Shown here: piece after piece, positions 9,181 to 19,999 of the stretch
Numbering within the stretch: position 1 is the stretch's first letter
How the letters are laid out: every line of letters begins with the position of its first letter
Origin: Symbiodinium natans
Lineage: Eukaryota > Sar > Dinophyceae > Suessiales > Symbiodiniaceae
NCBI GenBank assembly: GCA_905221605.1
Contig: CAJNDS010000691.1
Coordinates: 124,001-188,000, forward strand
Length of the DNA: 64,000 nt
Direction: 5' to 3'
Program-made: the position numbers and the translations under genes
The notes under the pieces: model-generated
Seen by the model: only the letters and a program-made list of their open reading frames with translations
What the model was told of the DNA's origin: nothing
Database searches by the model: none

Positions 9181-9880
9181 AGGACCCAGAATAGGCACTG
9201 TTTTTTTCCCTTTTTGGGGGGTTTAGGTTCCCTTACAAGCAAGCCCCGTTAAACCAAAAAGGTCACTCTGTTCATTTGTTGTTTTTCCCTAGGCTACTCT
9301 TGGGTCAATGTACTTTCCCGTGTTGGGGTCTCTGAGGAGTCTAGTTATGAAGATTCTCGGAGACTTCTTAAAGGCCAACCTAGGAAACGGATTTTTTGGT
9401 TGGGTGGTGGATTTCTCATAATAATCCTGAACCTAAACCCTAATCCCGAAAACCCTTTAAAACCCAAACCCAAAAACCTAAACCTCAAACCCTAGACCCT
9501 AAACCCTCAAGCTGAGGCTCAGTCTCCAAGCTCTCAGGCGCTCAGCGTTTGTGACTGTTCGTACAGTGGGTTTAGGGTTCAGGGTTCAGGGTTCAGGGTT
9601 CAGGGTTCAGGGTTTAGGGTTTAGGGTTTAGGGTTTAGGGTGTAGAGCTTGGGGCTTAGGGCTTAGGGTTTAGGGTGTAGCTAAGCAGTTGGGAGTTGCC
9701 TAGAGCTGCCAGAGTTGTCTGCTGTAGAGTTCGGACATGGAATCCGGTAGCAGAAGCCCATACGATAGTTTTTTGGTGCTCCCTCTGAGTGACAGGGCTA
9801 AGGGTGTTAGGGAGTCACAGAAAAAAGCGTGAAACTACTAGCACGTTGGGCATTGTCGACATGCACGGAGGGGCTGTTTG
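9180..9880. other. Intron-like stretch, no gene seen
   Basis: T-rich sequence containing 'CTACCAGGACCCAGAATAGG' (also seen near 30675) is followed by degenerate C-type units (9430-9510) and G-type units (9570-9680). I see no reliable coding sequence. Confidence 0.5.
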
Positions 9881-9884
9881 GGTC

Positions 9885-10345
<461 letters not shown>

Positions 10346-10555
10346 GCACCACAAGCAGACACCCTATGCTACCCAACCCGAAGAACAACGAGCAGCAAGG
10401 TTTCTGATAAGCAGCAGCCCGCAAGCACTAGCTAAGGCCTTTTCCAGTAGTTGCCAGAAGGCTTCTCAAGTCAGCTAGAAGCCAAAAGGGGCTACCTACA
10501 AACAAGCACTCTTGAGTTAGTTTAGGGTTTGGGGTTTGGTGTTTAAGGTTCAGTG

Positions 10556-10662
10556 TTGGGATGTTTCCCCTTATACAGCAGTCCTTAATGGGGATCATAG
10601 TACCCCTGTTCCTAATCCCTATTCAGGGCTGTTAGACTGTTAGTATAAGGGGCAGCTTCAGA
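10556..10662. mobile_element. Foldback element with 8-bp duplication, copy 2
   Basis: It begins TTGGGATGTTTCCCCTTATAC and has the internal CAGTCCTTAATGGGGATCAT core of the family at 8583. The flanks GTTCAGTG (10548-10555) and GTTCAGGG (10663-10670) match at 7 of 8 positions. The right terminal repeat is decayed. Confidence 0.65.
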
Positions 10663-10683
10663 GTTCAGGGCTTAGGCAAGCCA

Positions 10684-10790
10684 ATGAACAAAAAGGTCCC
10701 GGATCTACCCTTGCCACGTGACATCCTGAAACCTCCAATTCCCCCGCCGAAGCCCCCTTGGGATGGAGTCAGGTTTCGGATTTATTGCGG
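10684..10790 (+). CDS. Proline-rich exon-like island
   Basis: The open frame reads MNKKVPDLPLPRDILKPPIP, then PPKPPWDGVRFRIY, and ends before TTTAGGG units. Proline-rich linker composition and good codon use suggest an exon. Identity is unknown. Confidence 0.4.
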
Positions 10791-10984
10791 GGTTCAGGGT
10801 TTAGGGTTTGAGGGTTAGGGTTTAGGCCGGTCGGTCGGTGCAGCTTAGAAGTCGCGCTGAGGACGCACTTGCAGGCTCGAAGTGAAAAGCTAATGAGGGT
10901 TTAGGGTTTGGGGTTTAGGGTTTAGGATTTAGGGTTTAGGGTTTAGGGTTTAGGCTTTAGGGTTTAGGGTTTAGGGTTTAGGGT

Positions 10985-11100
10985 AACTGCAGGAATCCTG
11001 TCGCATCCCCATTTTCCTGGCTCCTGCAACTCTGGGAGCTTTGGAGAGGCTCGGGATCTCTTGGCTGCCGCAGTGGAGCGGACGAGGCCTTGTGTCAGGA
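10985..11100 (+). CDS. Exon-like island
   Basis: One frame after CTGCAG reads ESCRIPIFLAPATLGALERL and then GISWLPQWSGRG. A G-rich tract (22 G at 11117-11138) and a TTTAGGG array follow. Confidence 0.3.
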
Positions 11101-11139
11101 TCTAGTGGTGGGGGGTGGGGGGGGGGGGGGGGGGGGGGT

Positions 11140-11378
11140 AGTTAGGGTTTAGGGTTTAGGGTTTAGGGTTTAGGGTTTAAGGGTTTAGGTTTAGGGGGTT
11201 TAGGGTTTAGGGTTTAAGGGTTTAGGTTTTAGGGTTTAGGGTTTTTTTAGGGTTTGGGTTTAGGGTTTAGGGTTTAGGGTTTAGGGTTTAGGGTTTAGGG
11301 TTTAGGGTTTAGGGTTTAGGGTTTAGGGTTTAGGGTTTAGGGTTTAGGGTTTAGGGTTTAGGGTTTAGGGTTTAGGGG
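11140..11378. repeat. TTTAGGG array, about 33 units
   Basis: This is among the longest G-type arrays in the window, with a few length variants near 11180-11250. It follows a 22-G tract. Confidence 0.95.
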
Positions 11379-11699
11379 GCTGAGGGCGGTAAGGTGTGGT
11401 TCAGGGCTTTCGGGAGAGCTTGCAGTTTTGGGGTATAACATTTGTGGGAGTTGGGTGTTGAGGGCTGCCCAATCTATGTGACAGTGGTCCGTGGACAACT
11501 CCTCACCCAAGCCGCGAAGCTGATACCTGACCCCTAAACCCTAAATGCCCTGAACCCCCTAAACCTTAAACCCGAAACCCCCTCAACACCCTAAACCGCC
11601 TAAATGCCCTAAACCCCCTAAGCCCCCTAAATCTCTTAAACCCCCTAAACCCCAAACCCCCCAAAATCCCCTAAACCCCCAAGATTCTATATAAATCCC

Positions 11700-12200
11700 C
11701 TAAACTCCATCTTTGGCGACCACGAAACTCATCCTTCAAGTGGACCGTGAGGGGATACTATCTTCGCCCCACCTAGATCCTTAACCCTGTACAACCCTAT
11801 CGGGTTTAGGGTTTCGGGCTTATAGGGCTTAGGGTTTAGGGTTTAGGATTTAGGGTTTAGGGTTTACCCTACAGCCCTAGGTGTAGGGCTCAACCCTTCC
11901 ATACCCAGCAGCCTCTGACATAGGGCCTGGATCGAGCTCCAGCGCTTGCGGCAGGCTTCTCCACCCAACCCCGGGTGCTTTCGTACTCAAAGGGCCCACG
12001 TAACTTGCCCCAAACCCTAAACCCTCAACCCTCAACTCTCAACCCTCAACCCTCAACCCTAAACCCTAAACCCTAAACCCTAAACCCTAAACCCTAAACC
12101 TGAACCCTAAACCCTAAGTTAGATTTCGGCGGGACTTGGGTTTGGCGCTTCGAGCTTTCTACCTGAGCAGGTCCATTTATCTGCTTCTATTCGTAAACCT
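11700..12200 (+). CDS. Three exon-like islands
   Basis: Open stretches read ATTKLILQVDREGILSSPHL (11712-11775), RAWIELQRLRQASPPNPG (11925-12000) and FRRDLGLALRAFYLSRSIYL (12126-12195). Each lies between repeat runs. They look like consecutive small exons of an unrecognised gene. Confidence 0.3.
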
Positions 12201-12422
12201 GAAACCCTAAACCCTAAACCCTAAACCCTAAACCCCAAACCCTAAACCCTAAGCCGCTGAGTAACCTCTGGGCTAAGGGTATCCCAAAGCAACCTCTACT
12301 TTGAGGTGAAGAGTGCTTACCACCCCGGGTTTAGGGTTTAGGGTTTAGGGTTTAGGGTTTAGGGAACTGTACTTTACAACCCACTTCAAAGCCCCTTCAG
12401 CACCTTAATATGGCTAGAATTG

Positions 12423-12576
12423 CTCGGCAGGTTCTTGGGACATTTACATCTTTCCTAATTGGGTTTAAGAGGATAGTATTCAGGAATATTTTTCAGACGG
12501 TTTTATGTTTGCCCGCATTAGGTCTAAGGGATCTTATTCCGAAATATTTCTCAGAGGGTTTGAAGGGCCATCCTCG
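12423..12576. mobile_element. Introner-family A element, non-coding copy
   Basis: It begins CTCGGCAGGTTCTTGGGACA, contains the family phrase TTGGGTTTAAGAGGAT, and ends GAAGGGCCATCCTCG. It is flanked by a perfect 4-bp duplication ATTG (12419-12422 and 12577-12580). It is the same family as the introns at 32331 and 32758, but its duplication does not start with G and it does not interrupt a recognisable frame. Confidence 0.75.
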
Positions 12577-12629
12577 ATTGGGTTTTGAGTACCGTTATCC
12601 CTAAACCCTAAACCCTAAACCGTGTCGTA

Positions 12630-12700
12630 CTTGGGCGAATACGTGCCATGAACCTGCGGTATGCACTGGTGGTTGCCCGACCGGGTTTTGGAGCACTATA
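12630..12700 (+). CDS. Exon-like island
   Basis: The open frame reads LGRIRAMNLRYALVVARP and then runs into the element at about 12690. Identity is unknown. Confidence 0.3.
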
Positions 12701-12800
12701 CTTGAATACTTCTTTTGGTTCTGGCTTGCAATCATAGCTACATATACCTACAAAGTAATTATACACTTTTTTCCAGGGTCTGCTCCAAAGTAGGGCTGAA
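12690..12800. mobile_element. CTTTGGAG-type foldback element, copy 1
   Basis: It begins TTTTGGAGCACTATACTT and ends with TCTGCTCCAAAG, giving inverted ends of about 10 bp. A second copy at about 43822-43930 shares ends and interior (AATACTT...TTCTGG, ATAGCTAC, CTTTTTTCCAGGGTCT). No clear target duplication was found. Confidence 0.65.
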
Positions 12801-12934
12801 GACTTCGGTAGAAGGTGGACGGTGGAGTGTTTCTGGGGGGGGTTGCCCTTTTGAGGTTGTAGAGTTGCAGGGTTTGGTGATGTTAGCCCTAAACCCTAAA
12901 CCCTAATCCCCAAACCCTAAACCCTAAACCCTTT

Positions 12935-13050
12935 TGGGCAGAGCTCCTTCGCGGGCACCTCGTTCGGGGTTCAAGGGGTGGGGAGTGCACCTTCGCAGAT
13001 TGGAGATGTTCGACCTTAGGGTCATGCATGCGTGCGATTCTGCTATGTGG
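12935..13050 (+). CDS. Exon-like island
   Basis: The frame reads AELLRGHLVRGSRGGECTFA and then DWRCSTLGSC, between C-type and G-type repeat runs. It is protein-like but unidentified. Confidence 0.3.
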
Positions 13051-13500
13051 GTCTTTAGGGTTTAGGGTTTAGGGTTTAGGGCTAGGGGATCTTTTATTCC
13101 GCATATATGCCAATTCCTACCATAAGACCTCCCAGAGAGGGACCCCTGTTTTTCGGACACCCATGTGGGGTTCGCGCACTTAGACATGGAGGCCCCGCAC
13201 ATGTGGTTTTAAGGTGTGAAGGGTTTGGGGTCTAGGGTTTGGGGTTTCGGGTTTGGGTTTGCGGTTCAGGTGTGAAGGGTTTGGGGGTGAGGGTCTCCAG
13301 ATGGGAGGGACAACCCAAGGCAGCCCAACAATAACCTTCCGTGAAAGAACGTAAGTTCATGTCGTGAGAATGGCAGGCCCAGCAGAGATTAAGCTCTATT
13401 CCCTAATTGAAGTGCATGCGTCCCTCAACCCTGAACCCTGAACCCTGAACCCTAAACCCTAAACTCTAAACCCTAAACCCTAAACCCTACTCCTTGATTT

Positions 13501-13614
13501 CCGTGGTTTGGAGCTCTCTGGGCCCTGAACCAGGTGAGCTCTCTCTGGGCAGCTGCTTGCACAGCCCAGCCGGCAACCCGTGCTGAGCTCTATGCTGAGG
13601 CCCTTTGCGGGCAG
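13501..13614 (+). CDS. Exon with telomere-repeat splice donor
   Basis: A fully open 38-codon stretch reads PWFGALWALNQVSSLWAAAC and then TAQPATRAELYAEALCGQ. It ends GGGCAG followed directly by GTTTAGGG repeats, so the first repeat unit would supply the GT donor at 13615. Preceding sequence is CCCTAAA repeat. The family is unknown. Confidence 0.45.
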
Positions 13615-13769
13615 GTTTAGGGTTTAGGGTTTAGGGTTTAGGGTCTTAGGGTCTTAGGGTCTTAGGGTCTTAGGGTCTTAGGGTTTAGGGTTTAAGGTCT
13701 TAGGGTTTAGGGTCTTAGGGTCTTAGGGCTGAGGGGTTTAGGAGTTAGGGTTGAGGGGTTTAATTCAGC

Positions 13770-13850
13770 AGCCTCGATAGATGCCAAGTTTATCCCATGT
13801 CTCAATCACACCAAAAGGGACCGAATGAGCCCTACAGTTGGGATCGTATA
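13770..13850 (+). CDS. Exon-like island
   Basis: After an ATTCAG the frame reads SSLDRCQVYPMSQSHQKGPN and then EPYSWDRI. Boundaries and identity are unknown. Confidence 0.25.
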
Positions 13851-14029
13851 CCCCCCTGCTACTATGTTCCTAAACTAAACTCTAAACCCTAATCCCCAAA
13901 CCCTGTACCCTAAACCCCAAACTCTAAACACTAAACCCAAAAGTTCGTAAACCCTAAACCCAAAAGTTTGTGGCGGCTTCGAGGTTTCGGGGATGCCTAT
14001 CCGGCCTGGGGTTCTATGATTTCAGGGGT

Positions 14030-14240
14030 CTGGGTTTAGGGTTTAGGGTCTAGGGTTTAGGGTGTTGGGTTCAGGGTTTATGGTTTAGGGTTAGGGTCTA
14101 GGGTCTAGGGTCTAGGGTCTAGGGTCTAGGGTCTAGTGTTTAGTGTTTAGGGTTTAGGGTTTAGGGTTTAGGGTTTAGGGTTTAGGGATGTTTAGGGTTT
14201 AGGGTTCAGGGTTTAGGGTTTAGGGTTTAGGGTTTAGCTT
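14030..14240. repeat. Degenerate TTTAGGG array with GGGTCTA block
   Basis: About 210 bp of G-type units include a homogeneous block of GGGTCTA, showing local spread of one variant. A similar variant block (GGGTCTT) lies at 13640-13735. Confidence 0.9.
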
Positions 14241-14310
14241 GTGCAGCCTTCTACGGCTTTAGGTCTCAAGGGCCTCCCGTCATGGGCTTCAAGCTTTGGG
14301 GCTTCAACCC
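14238..14310 (+). CDS. Exon-like island
   Basis: The open frame reads ACAAFYGFRSQGPPVMGFKL, directly after the G-type array. It is aromatic- and glycine-rich and the family is unknown. Confidence 0.3.
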
Positions 14311-14569
14311 CCAACCCTCAACCCGCACCCATCAAGGTTTAGGGTTTAGGCTTCCTTCCCAAACCCTGCGCCCTAAGCCCTAAACCCTAAACCCTGTAGG
14401 GTTTACTGAGGTTTGAGGGTTCACACACCAGTTTCCTAGAGGCCCCAACCCTGATCTTCCTTTTTTCTGAACTTAGACAAATCTGTCCTAAAGCGCCTCA
14501 TTTAGAATCCTCGTAGTGTTTAGGTGCATATTCTGTAACCATAAACCCTAAACCCTAAACCTTGAAACT

Positions 14570-14960
14570 GCTACGTCGAAGGACCGAGCGAGGATCCGTG
14601 AAGCTCACAGTAGGCGGCGACATCAGCGTCTCAGCTCAAGTCCTCGACTGGTTTTCGCTTGTGGTTTGGGTTTTTCAGGGTTCACCGATTTAGGGTTTGG
14701 GGTTTGGGGTTTATGGTTGAGGGTTTCAGGGGGCTTTAGAGCCTCAAATACCACTCATGCAGAGGTCAGCGGCCCAACGCTTTGTTGAGATCCATGGGTT
14801 TAAGGTTTAGCGATTGGGGTTTAGGCATTGGAGTTTAGGGTTTGGGGTATAAAGTTTGGATATTTTTCTTTTGTGAACTTGCTGGCGGTCACCATGAGCT
14901 GTGTTTCTCTCTGCGGCGTTAAAGCTGCCAGAGCTCAAGTACGAGAGAATCTTTTTTTGG
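14570..14960 (+). CDS. Three exon-like islands
   Basis: Open stretches read ETATSKDRARIREAHSRRRH (14575-14660), EPQIPLMQRSAAQRFVEIHG (14735-14800) and AVTMSCVSLCGVKAARAQVR (14888-14950). The first is basic. Joins are not determined and no family is recognised. Confidence 0.25.
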
Positions 14961-15868
14961 CATCATTATGGAAAAGACCGTAATCGCCCCCCAGGCCCAA
15001 CGCGGTATTGCTTTGGAGCCCAACTTTTTGGGGTTTAGTGCTGCGCAAGCGTACCCTTTTTCCCAGCCCTAATTTGTAACCTTCAAACCTAACCCCTAGT
15101 GGCCCGATGCACTAAACCCTCCCCTAAGCTCTAAACCCTAAACCCTGAACCCTATTGGCCCTATACCTGAAAGAATGTTTTCAGGGATCGTCCTTATGGG
15201 TATATTCGAGCCTCTAAGCCCATTTGGCTTTTAGGACTAGCCAACGAGTTTGCAAACCCTTTGGCCCTTCATAGAGCCGGGTTGAGGGGTTTAGGGGTTT
15301 CGGCGGTTTCGGGGTTGAGGGGTTTATGGGGTTTAGGGATTTAGGGGTTTGGGGTTTAGGGGTTTAGGGGTGTGGGGGTTTGGGGTTTAGGGTTTAGGTT
15401 TTAGGGTTTAGGAACCCAGGCTGATCCCGAGACCCAAGCGCTTTTTGAAGCAGAGGTGCTTTGAATGCTCAGCAATCGGCACCGCAGACTGCACTTGGCC
15501 GATGTCGCCCTTTGGAGTTTAGGGTTCAGGGTTTGGGGTCTAGGTACCCGAAGCACCCCACTAACGAACGCCTAGGCCCTTCTTAAGGGGTACGTCAGTC
15601 CAGGCTGAAGGTTCACATGTGCAGTTGTAAGCATCCCAATCAGGCTTATCACCAGCTATGGCTACAGTTCCCCTGTTTATGGCCCCAGTTATAGCAACTC
15701 TAAACCCTAGACCTCCAAGTATTAGCTCTTGGAGCTGGGTGCACCCGACAGCCCTGACCCCTGAACCCCCATTCTCGATGCTCAGATGCCGTTCCCCCCG
15801 TGTTTAGGGTTTAGGGTTTAGGGTTTAGGGTTTATAGGGTTTAGAGGTTTAGGGTTTAGGGCATCAAA

Positions 15869-16060
15869 ATGCGGTTGTGTACCGCTGTGTATGGAGGGAT
15901 ACGGGCAAGCTCCATGCAATTCCTCGTTGCGCTAGCGTCGTGCGAAGACCCCAGACGACGGTCGCTGGCGAGACTGTATACGTACCTCCACCGACTCCGC
16001 CCGTTCACCGAGTCCACGTGTCTCTCGGTGATCCTTAAGGTCACGTGGTGTCATCCGCGC
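15869..16060 (+). CDS. Exon-like island, about 60 codons
   Basis: The frame reads TAVYGGIRASSMQFLVALAS, then CEDPRRRSLARLYTYLHRLR, then PFTESTCLSVILK, one of the longer non-repeat open stretches in the mosaic. It is preceded by TTTAGGG units (unusual) and followed by CCCTAAA. A second open frame (SSAPELLHLPAVHAELHP) begins at about 16050. The reverse strand is also partly open. The function is unknown. Confidence 0.35.
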
Positions 16061-16594
16061 CGGAGCTGCTGCACTTGCCCGCGGTGCACGCTGAGCTTCA
16101 CCCTACAACCCTCGAACCCTTAAACCCTTCAACCCTAAACCCTGGGACCCTTACATCCTCAAGTCCTATAACCCTAGAATTGTTTGAAACCCTAAACCCT
16201 AAACTCCTGCTGTTTCAGCTTGTCCTTGGGGAGCTTCGGGCTCCAGGGCTTTGGTGTTTCGAGGATTTGTGCTCCTGGGCCGTTTTCTTCCCTTTTTACC
16301 ATGCTGCCCGGCTGACACAGAGAGAAACTGCATAGGGTCTAGGGTTTAGGGGTTTTGAATGTTGCTGCTTTTTGGGGTTTAGGGTTTAGGGAGAGAGGGG
16401 ACCGATAGCCCAACAGTCACGGCGGTCCTATCAAAAGGACAGAAGAGAAGGTGACATTGGGTTTACGTCGAAGGCTTCCCCAAAACCCCAAACCCCAAAG
16501 CCTAAACCCTAAACCCCCTAAACCCCCTAAACCCCCTAAACCCCCTAAACCCCAAACCCTAAACCCTAGACCCTAGACCCTAAACCCTAAACGA

Positions 16595-16690
16595 AATGAA
16601 ATCTTCAAATATTGCGAGGCAGGGTCCAGGTTCAGTGCGTCCCTTTGTTGACGACTCCCCCCTCCCCCCTGGCGCTTCGAAGCCGCAGGC
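16595..16690 (+). CDS. Exon-like island
   Basis: The open frame reads EMKSSNIARQGPGSVRPFVD and then DSPLPPGASKPQAG, between CCCTAAA runs and TTTAGGG units. It looks like a disordered linker. Confidence 0.3.
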
Positions 16691-16993
16691 CGGTAGGTTC
16701 AGGGTTTAGGGTCTAGCGTTTGGGGTTTAGGGTTTAGGGTTTAGGGTTGTAAGACCTGCTCTGAAGGCAATTTCGGGGTTTCCGAGAATAGGGGGTATAA
16801 ACGGGGTACCCCGCTTTTGGGAATACCCCAAGGCGCGGGACTTATCTGCCTTGGATGGCTGGGATACCATGCACCTCGGCCGCACTAGACTCCCTGGATG
16901 TTTAGGGTTTAGGGTTTAGGGTTTAGGGTTTGTGGGGTGTCGCTTCTAGAGCCGGGAAGCCCAAAACCCTACCCCAGCGGGACCAGTGGGGTC

Positions 16994-17090
16994 TTGCCCC
17001 AAACCCTAAACCCTCAACCCTAAACCCTAAACCCTAAACCCTAAACCCTAAACCCTAAACCCTAAACCCTAAACCCTAAACCCTAAACCC
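16994..17090. repeat. CCCTAAA array, about 13 units
   Basis: A nearly perfect C-type run lies directly upstream of the exon-like island at 17095. Confidence 0.95.
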
Positions 17091-17094
17091 CACA

Positions 17095-17241
17095 AGTGGT
17101 CACGGTCGTCGAGTCGTTGAGGTTGGGGGGGACGTGTTTTTCGACACCGCATGCGTTGCGGCAGTTTCCGCAGGTGGAGCTGCAGAGGCCTTGTTGGAAA
17201 ACCACTTATGGAATAGGCGCCTGTGGCTGCACACGGAATAG
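17095..17241 (+). CDS. Exon-like island ending in TAG
   Basis: The frame reads SGHGRRVVEVGGDVFFDTAC, then VAAVSAGGAAEALLENHLWN, then RRLWLHTE and a TAG at 17239-17241 next to TTTAGGG units. The TAG may be a true stop or lie in the intron. The Gly/Ala-rich and acidic pattern is strongly protein-like; no family is recognised. Confidence 0.45.
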   Translation, partial: SGHGRRVVEVGGDVFFDTACVAAVSAGGAAEALLENHLWNRRLWLHTE

Positions 17242-17395
17242 GGTTTAGGGTTTAGGGTTTAGGGTTTGGGGTTTAGGGTTTAGGGTTTGGGGTTTAGGGT
17301 TTAGGGTTTTAGGGTCCTACTTGGAGGTTCAGGGGTACTTCTAACGCCATTATACCTGTACTTGTAATTGACTCTGGACATTGTCGGGGTCCTCG

Positions 17396-17435
<40 letters not shown>
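17396..17435. repeat. Poly-C tract, 40 bases
   Basis: This is the longest homopolymer in the window. Shorter ones lie at 4989-5008 (G), 7723-7740 (C), 11117-11138 (G), 19465-19484 (C), 29179-29198 (G) and about 36999-37012 (C). All are outside recognised exons. Such lengths are prone to assembly error. Confidence 0.95.
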
Positions 17436-17436
<1 letters not shown>

Positions 17437-17935
17437 CCCCCAAATATTCAAACGGCAGCGAAGGAACAACAGGATCTCAAGACTATCCGTGGCGATCATG
17501 CCCCCAAAACTTAACCCTTCTAATGTCCCACCTAACCCTGCAAATCCTAATCCTCTCCCGATGAAGCGCATGGCAAGCTGCCTAAGCAACTTGGTTCCCA
17601 CAGTCCCGAAACCCTAAACCCTAAAATCTTCAGAATCCTGCCAACCCACGGACCTGAGACCTTCCCAGGAGTGTTATTGAATTTGGCACCCAAGCCTCTT
17701 ACCCCTGAGTGCCAGTGTACCTAAATACTATACACTTGAGCCTCCTGCTACTATACAGGAACCCCTTTCAGGCCAAAGTTTCTTACTATTTTGGTAGCCG
17801 GACTCTTGGGGCACAGAGTGCAGTTTCTGCCTCAAGTGGACCCCCGAGCTACGGTATCTAGCGCAAGATGCAAGAGGTTTGCGGTTTGGGTTTCGGGTCC
17901 GTCCTCCTCAAACCCTGCACCCTAAACCCTGAAAC

Positions 17936-18017
17936 CTAAACCCTAAACCCTAAACCCTAAACCCTAAACCCTAAACCCTAAACCCTAAACCCTAAACCCT
18001 AAACCTAAACCCTAAGT
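17936..18017. repeat. CCCTAAA array
   Basis: About eleven C-type units. The following 18020-18490 is AT-richer, with no coding frame seen, and carries CTACTTGAAGGTTCATGGG (18387), a phrase shared with the dispersed element at 22780-23090. Confidence 0.9.
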
Positions 18018-18497
18018 GGCTTAGGGCTCAGGGAGGGCTGAGGGATGCGTGGGGCCAAGCTGTACAATCCCCACTGACCATATCCTCAAAACCTCCACAC
18101 AGGCATTCCACTATAAATACACTATAACTTTGTCATAGTTGGGTAGCATTTTGCATTTTTAAGGGTACTTAAACCGAATAAGGAATAACCATTTACATTT
18201 TTGATATATTATTCCCAACCATGAACTAAATAAACCCTGAGCCCCACTGGTTCGTAGTAGGGAATGGGGTTCCCTATACAATCCCTTAAAAGGTGTGAGT
18301 GTTTTATACATATATATTTACTCATTCATAGAGGGCGATGCTTCTTTCCCTCATTCGTTACTAAGAGCCCGTAAGGAGCGCTTGTACAGGGTCTACTTGA
18401 AGGTTCATGGGAAGTTATACGTGGGTTATAAGTACCCTAAATAAGCTTACAAAATATTGACACCCCATATCAGGATCTAGAGGGCCTGTAGCACCGT

Positions 18498-18556
18498 TGC
18501 AGGGGCTCTCTCCAGCGTGGCCAGTGCGGTCATCGGCATCGCTCTCGAGGTAGCTG
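18498..18556 (+). CDS. Short hydrophobic exon-like island
   Basis: The open frame reads RACSTVAGALSSVASAVIGI and then ALEVA, possibly part of a membrane helix. A TTTAGGG array follows directly. Confidence 0.25.
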
Positions 18557-18623
18557 TTTAGGGTTTAGGGTTTAGGGTTTAGGGTTTAGGGTTCAGCTGC
18601 AAAATTGCCTCAAAACCCCTCAA

Positions 18624-18722
18624 CTCGGTAGGCCCTTGGGACATTTTATATTCTTCCCTTAGTTGGGTTTAAGAGGAGCATATTCAGGATGTTTTTTCGG
18701 AGGGTTTTAAGGGCAATCCGAG
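18624..18722. mobile_element. Introner-family A element, non-coding copy
   Basis: It begins CTCGGTAGGCCCTTGGGACA, contains TTGGGTTTAAGAGGAGCAT, and ends AAGGGCAATCCGAG, which is the complement of its start. Flanks are a perfect 4-bp duplication TCAA (18620-18623 and 18723-18726). It is closely related to the intron at 32331-32432 but has no G at the start of the duplication. Confidence 0.85.
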
Positions 18723-18734
18723 TCAAACCCTAAA

Positions 18735-18905
18735 CCCCAAGCCCCTAGAGCCAGCAACAAAACGTGTGGTGGCTGCTTTCGCCCTCGTCCTCTAGGCCTC
18801 GTCATGAAATCGTTGCGTAGATCTAGGGCTTTGAAGTAGGACAAGACAGGTTCATCCTTCAACTCCCGAAAGGTATAACGTGGAGATTCATGGTAGAGGG
18901 TTAGG
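18735..18905 (-). CDS. Minus-strand exon candidate
   Basis: Read on the minus strand, the frame gives YHESPRYTFRELKDEPVLSY, then FKALDLRNDFMTRPRGRGRK, then QPPHVLLLALG. This is more natural protein sequence than the opposite-strand reading. The repeat arrangement around it is strand-symmetric and does not decide the direction. The family is unknown. Confidence 0.35.
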
Positions 18906-19199
18906 GTTACTTGAAACTGGGGCAAGCATTGCCTCGATCAAATCCGGATAGGCAACCGTTGCAAAGCACTCAAGGGAGGGTTTAGGGTTTAGGGTTTAGG
19001 GTTTAGGGTTTAGGGTTTAGGGTTTAGGGTTCTATCTCGAACTGTCGAACCACTCATGCATCCTTCGAAGTCTAAACCCCAAACCCTCCAAAACAACTCG
19101 AACACTCCCAGATCCTTGCCCTAGAACCTGCAAAGCCCTAAGCCCTAGACCTTAAGAGCTCAAAGTGTAGGGCTTAGGGTTTAGGTTTAGGGTTTAGGG

Positions 19200-19300
19200 T
19201 TTGGGGTCGTTCTCCGCAGCTCGCCAGGCCCATGTGCCTCGTGTAAAGCCTGCTCCGTACAGGCTGCTGCAGGCTCCAAGCGGGTTTGCAGGTCTAGGCT
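19200..19300 (+). CDS. Exon-like island
   Basis: Two + frames are open (SFSAARQAHVPRVKPAPYRL or VVLRSSPGPCASCKACSVQA), so the true frame is unclear. TTTAGGG units precede it. Confidence 0.2.
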
Positions 19301-19787
19301 TGCAAAACCTAGATACCCTATCCCTAAAACCTAAACCTTAACCCTAAACCGGTGGAGATTTTGGGTGTACAGGGCTTAGGGTCTAATTGGAGGCTTTGAG
19401 TATATAGAGCGGGTGTTGGAAGTCGTTCAAGATATTTCATAGGTTTCAGGATTGTTTAGGCTCCAGCCCCCCCCCCCCCCCCCCATGTAGCAAGAGTCTC
19501 CTGAAGGCCCATGGATCATCACACTGTCATTCACACGGTTAAGGGTTTAGGGTTTAGGGTGTAGGGTTTAGGGGTTTAGGGGTTTAGGGCAGCTAACAGA
19601 AGTAGTTTTCATTAGGAGAATGAGAAAGATGGTGGCAGTGTTTCTGGTGCAGTGCTAGAAATAGTAGCTTGCTTGCCTTGGGTTGAGCTTATATACTCCA
19701 CTCAGAATTGCAATGGAATTGACAATGGGTAAAAGTAGTAGAGCGAGTTGTCATTGTGAATAGAACCCTGGCATGTTCTTACCAAAG

Positions 19788-19880
19788 CTGCTATGACTGC
19801 GTTGGCTCCAGCCCTTGGGAATTCGGATGATCGTTCGGATTTGGTGTTCCCTCAAGCTTCACTTAGATGCACCTTTACCT
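19788..19880 (+). CDS. Exon-like island
   Basis: The frame reads AAMTALAPALGNSDDRSDLV and then FPQASLRCTFT. The stretch just upstream (19590-19780) is AT-richer with no frame. Confidence 0.3.
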
Positions 19881-19999
19881 GAAACCCTTTAAACCCTACG
19901 GACAGGGAACCCCAAACCCCAAAGCCCAAAGCCCAAAGCCCAAAGCCCAAACCCCAAATCCCAAACCCAAACCCCAAACCCCTAAACCCTTAAACAATC

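Noticed and set aside
17350-17617. Poly-Gly or poly-Pro proteins
   Set aside because: They are produced by the 40-base poly-C tract.
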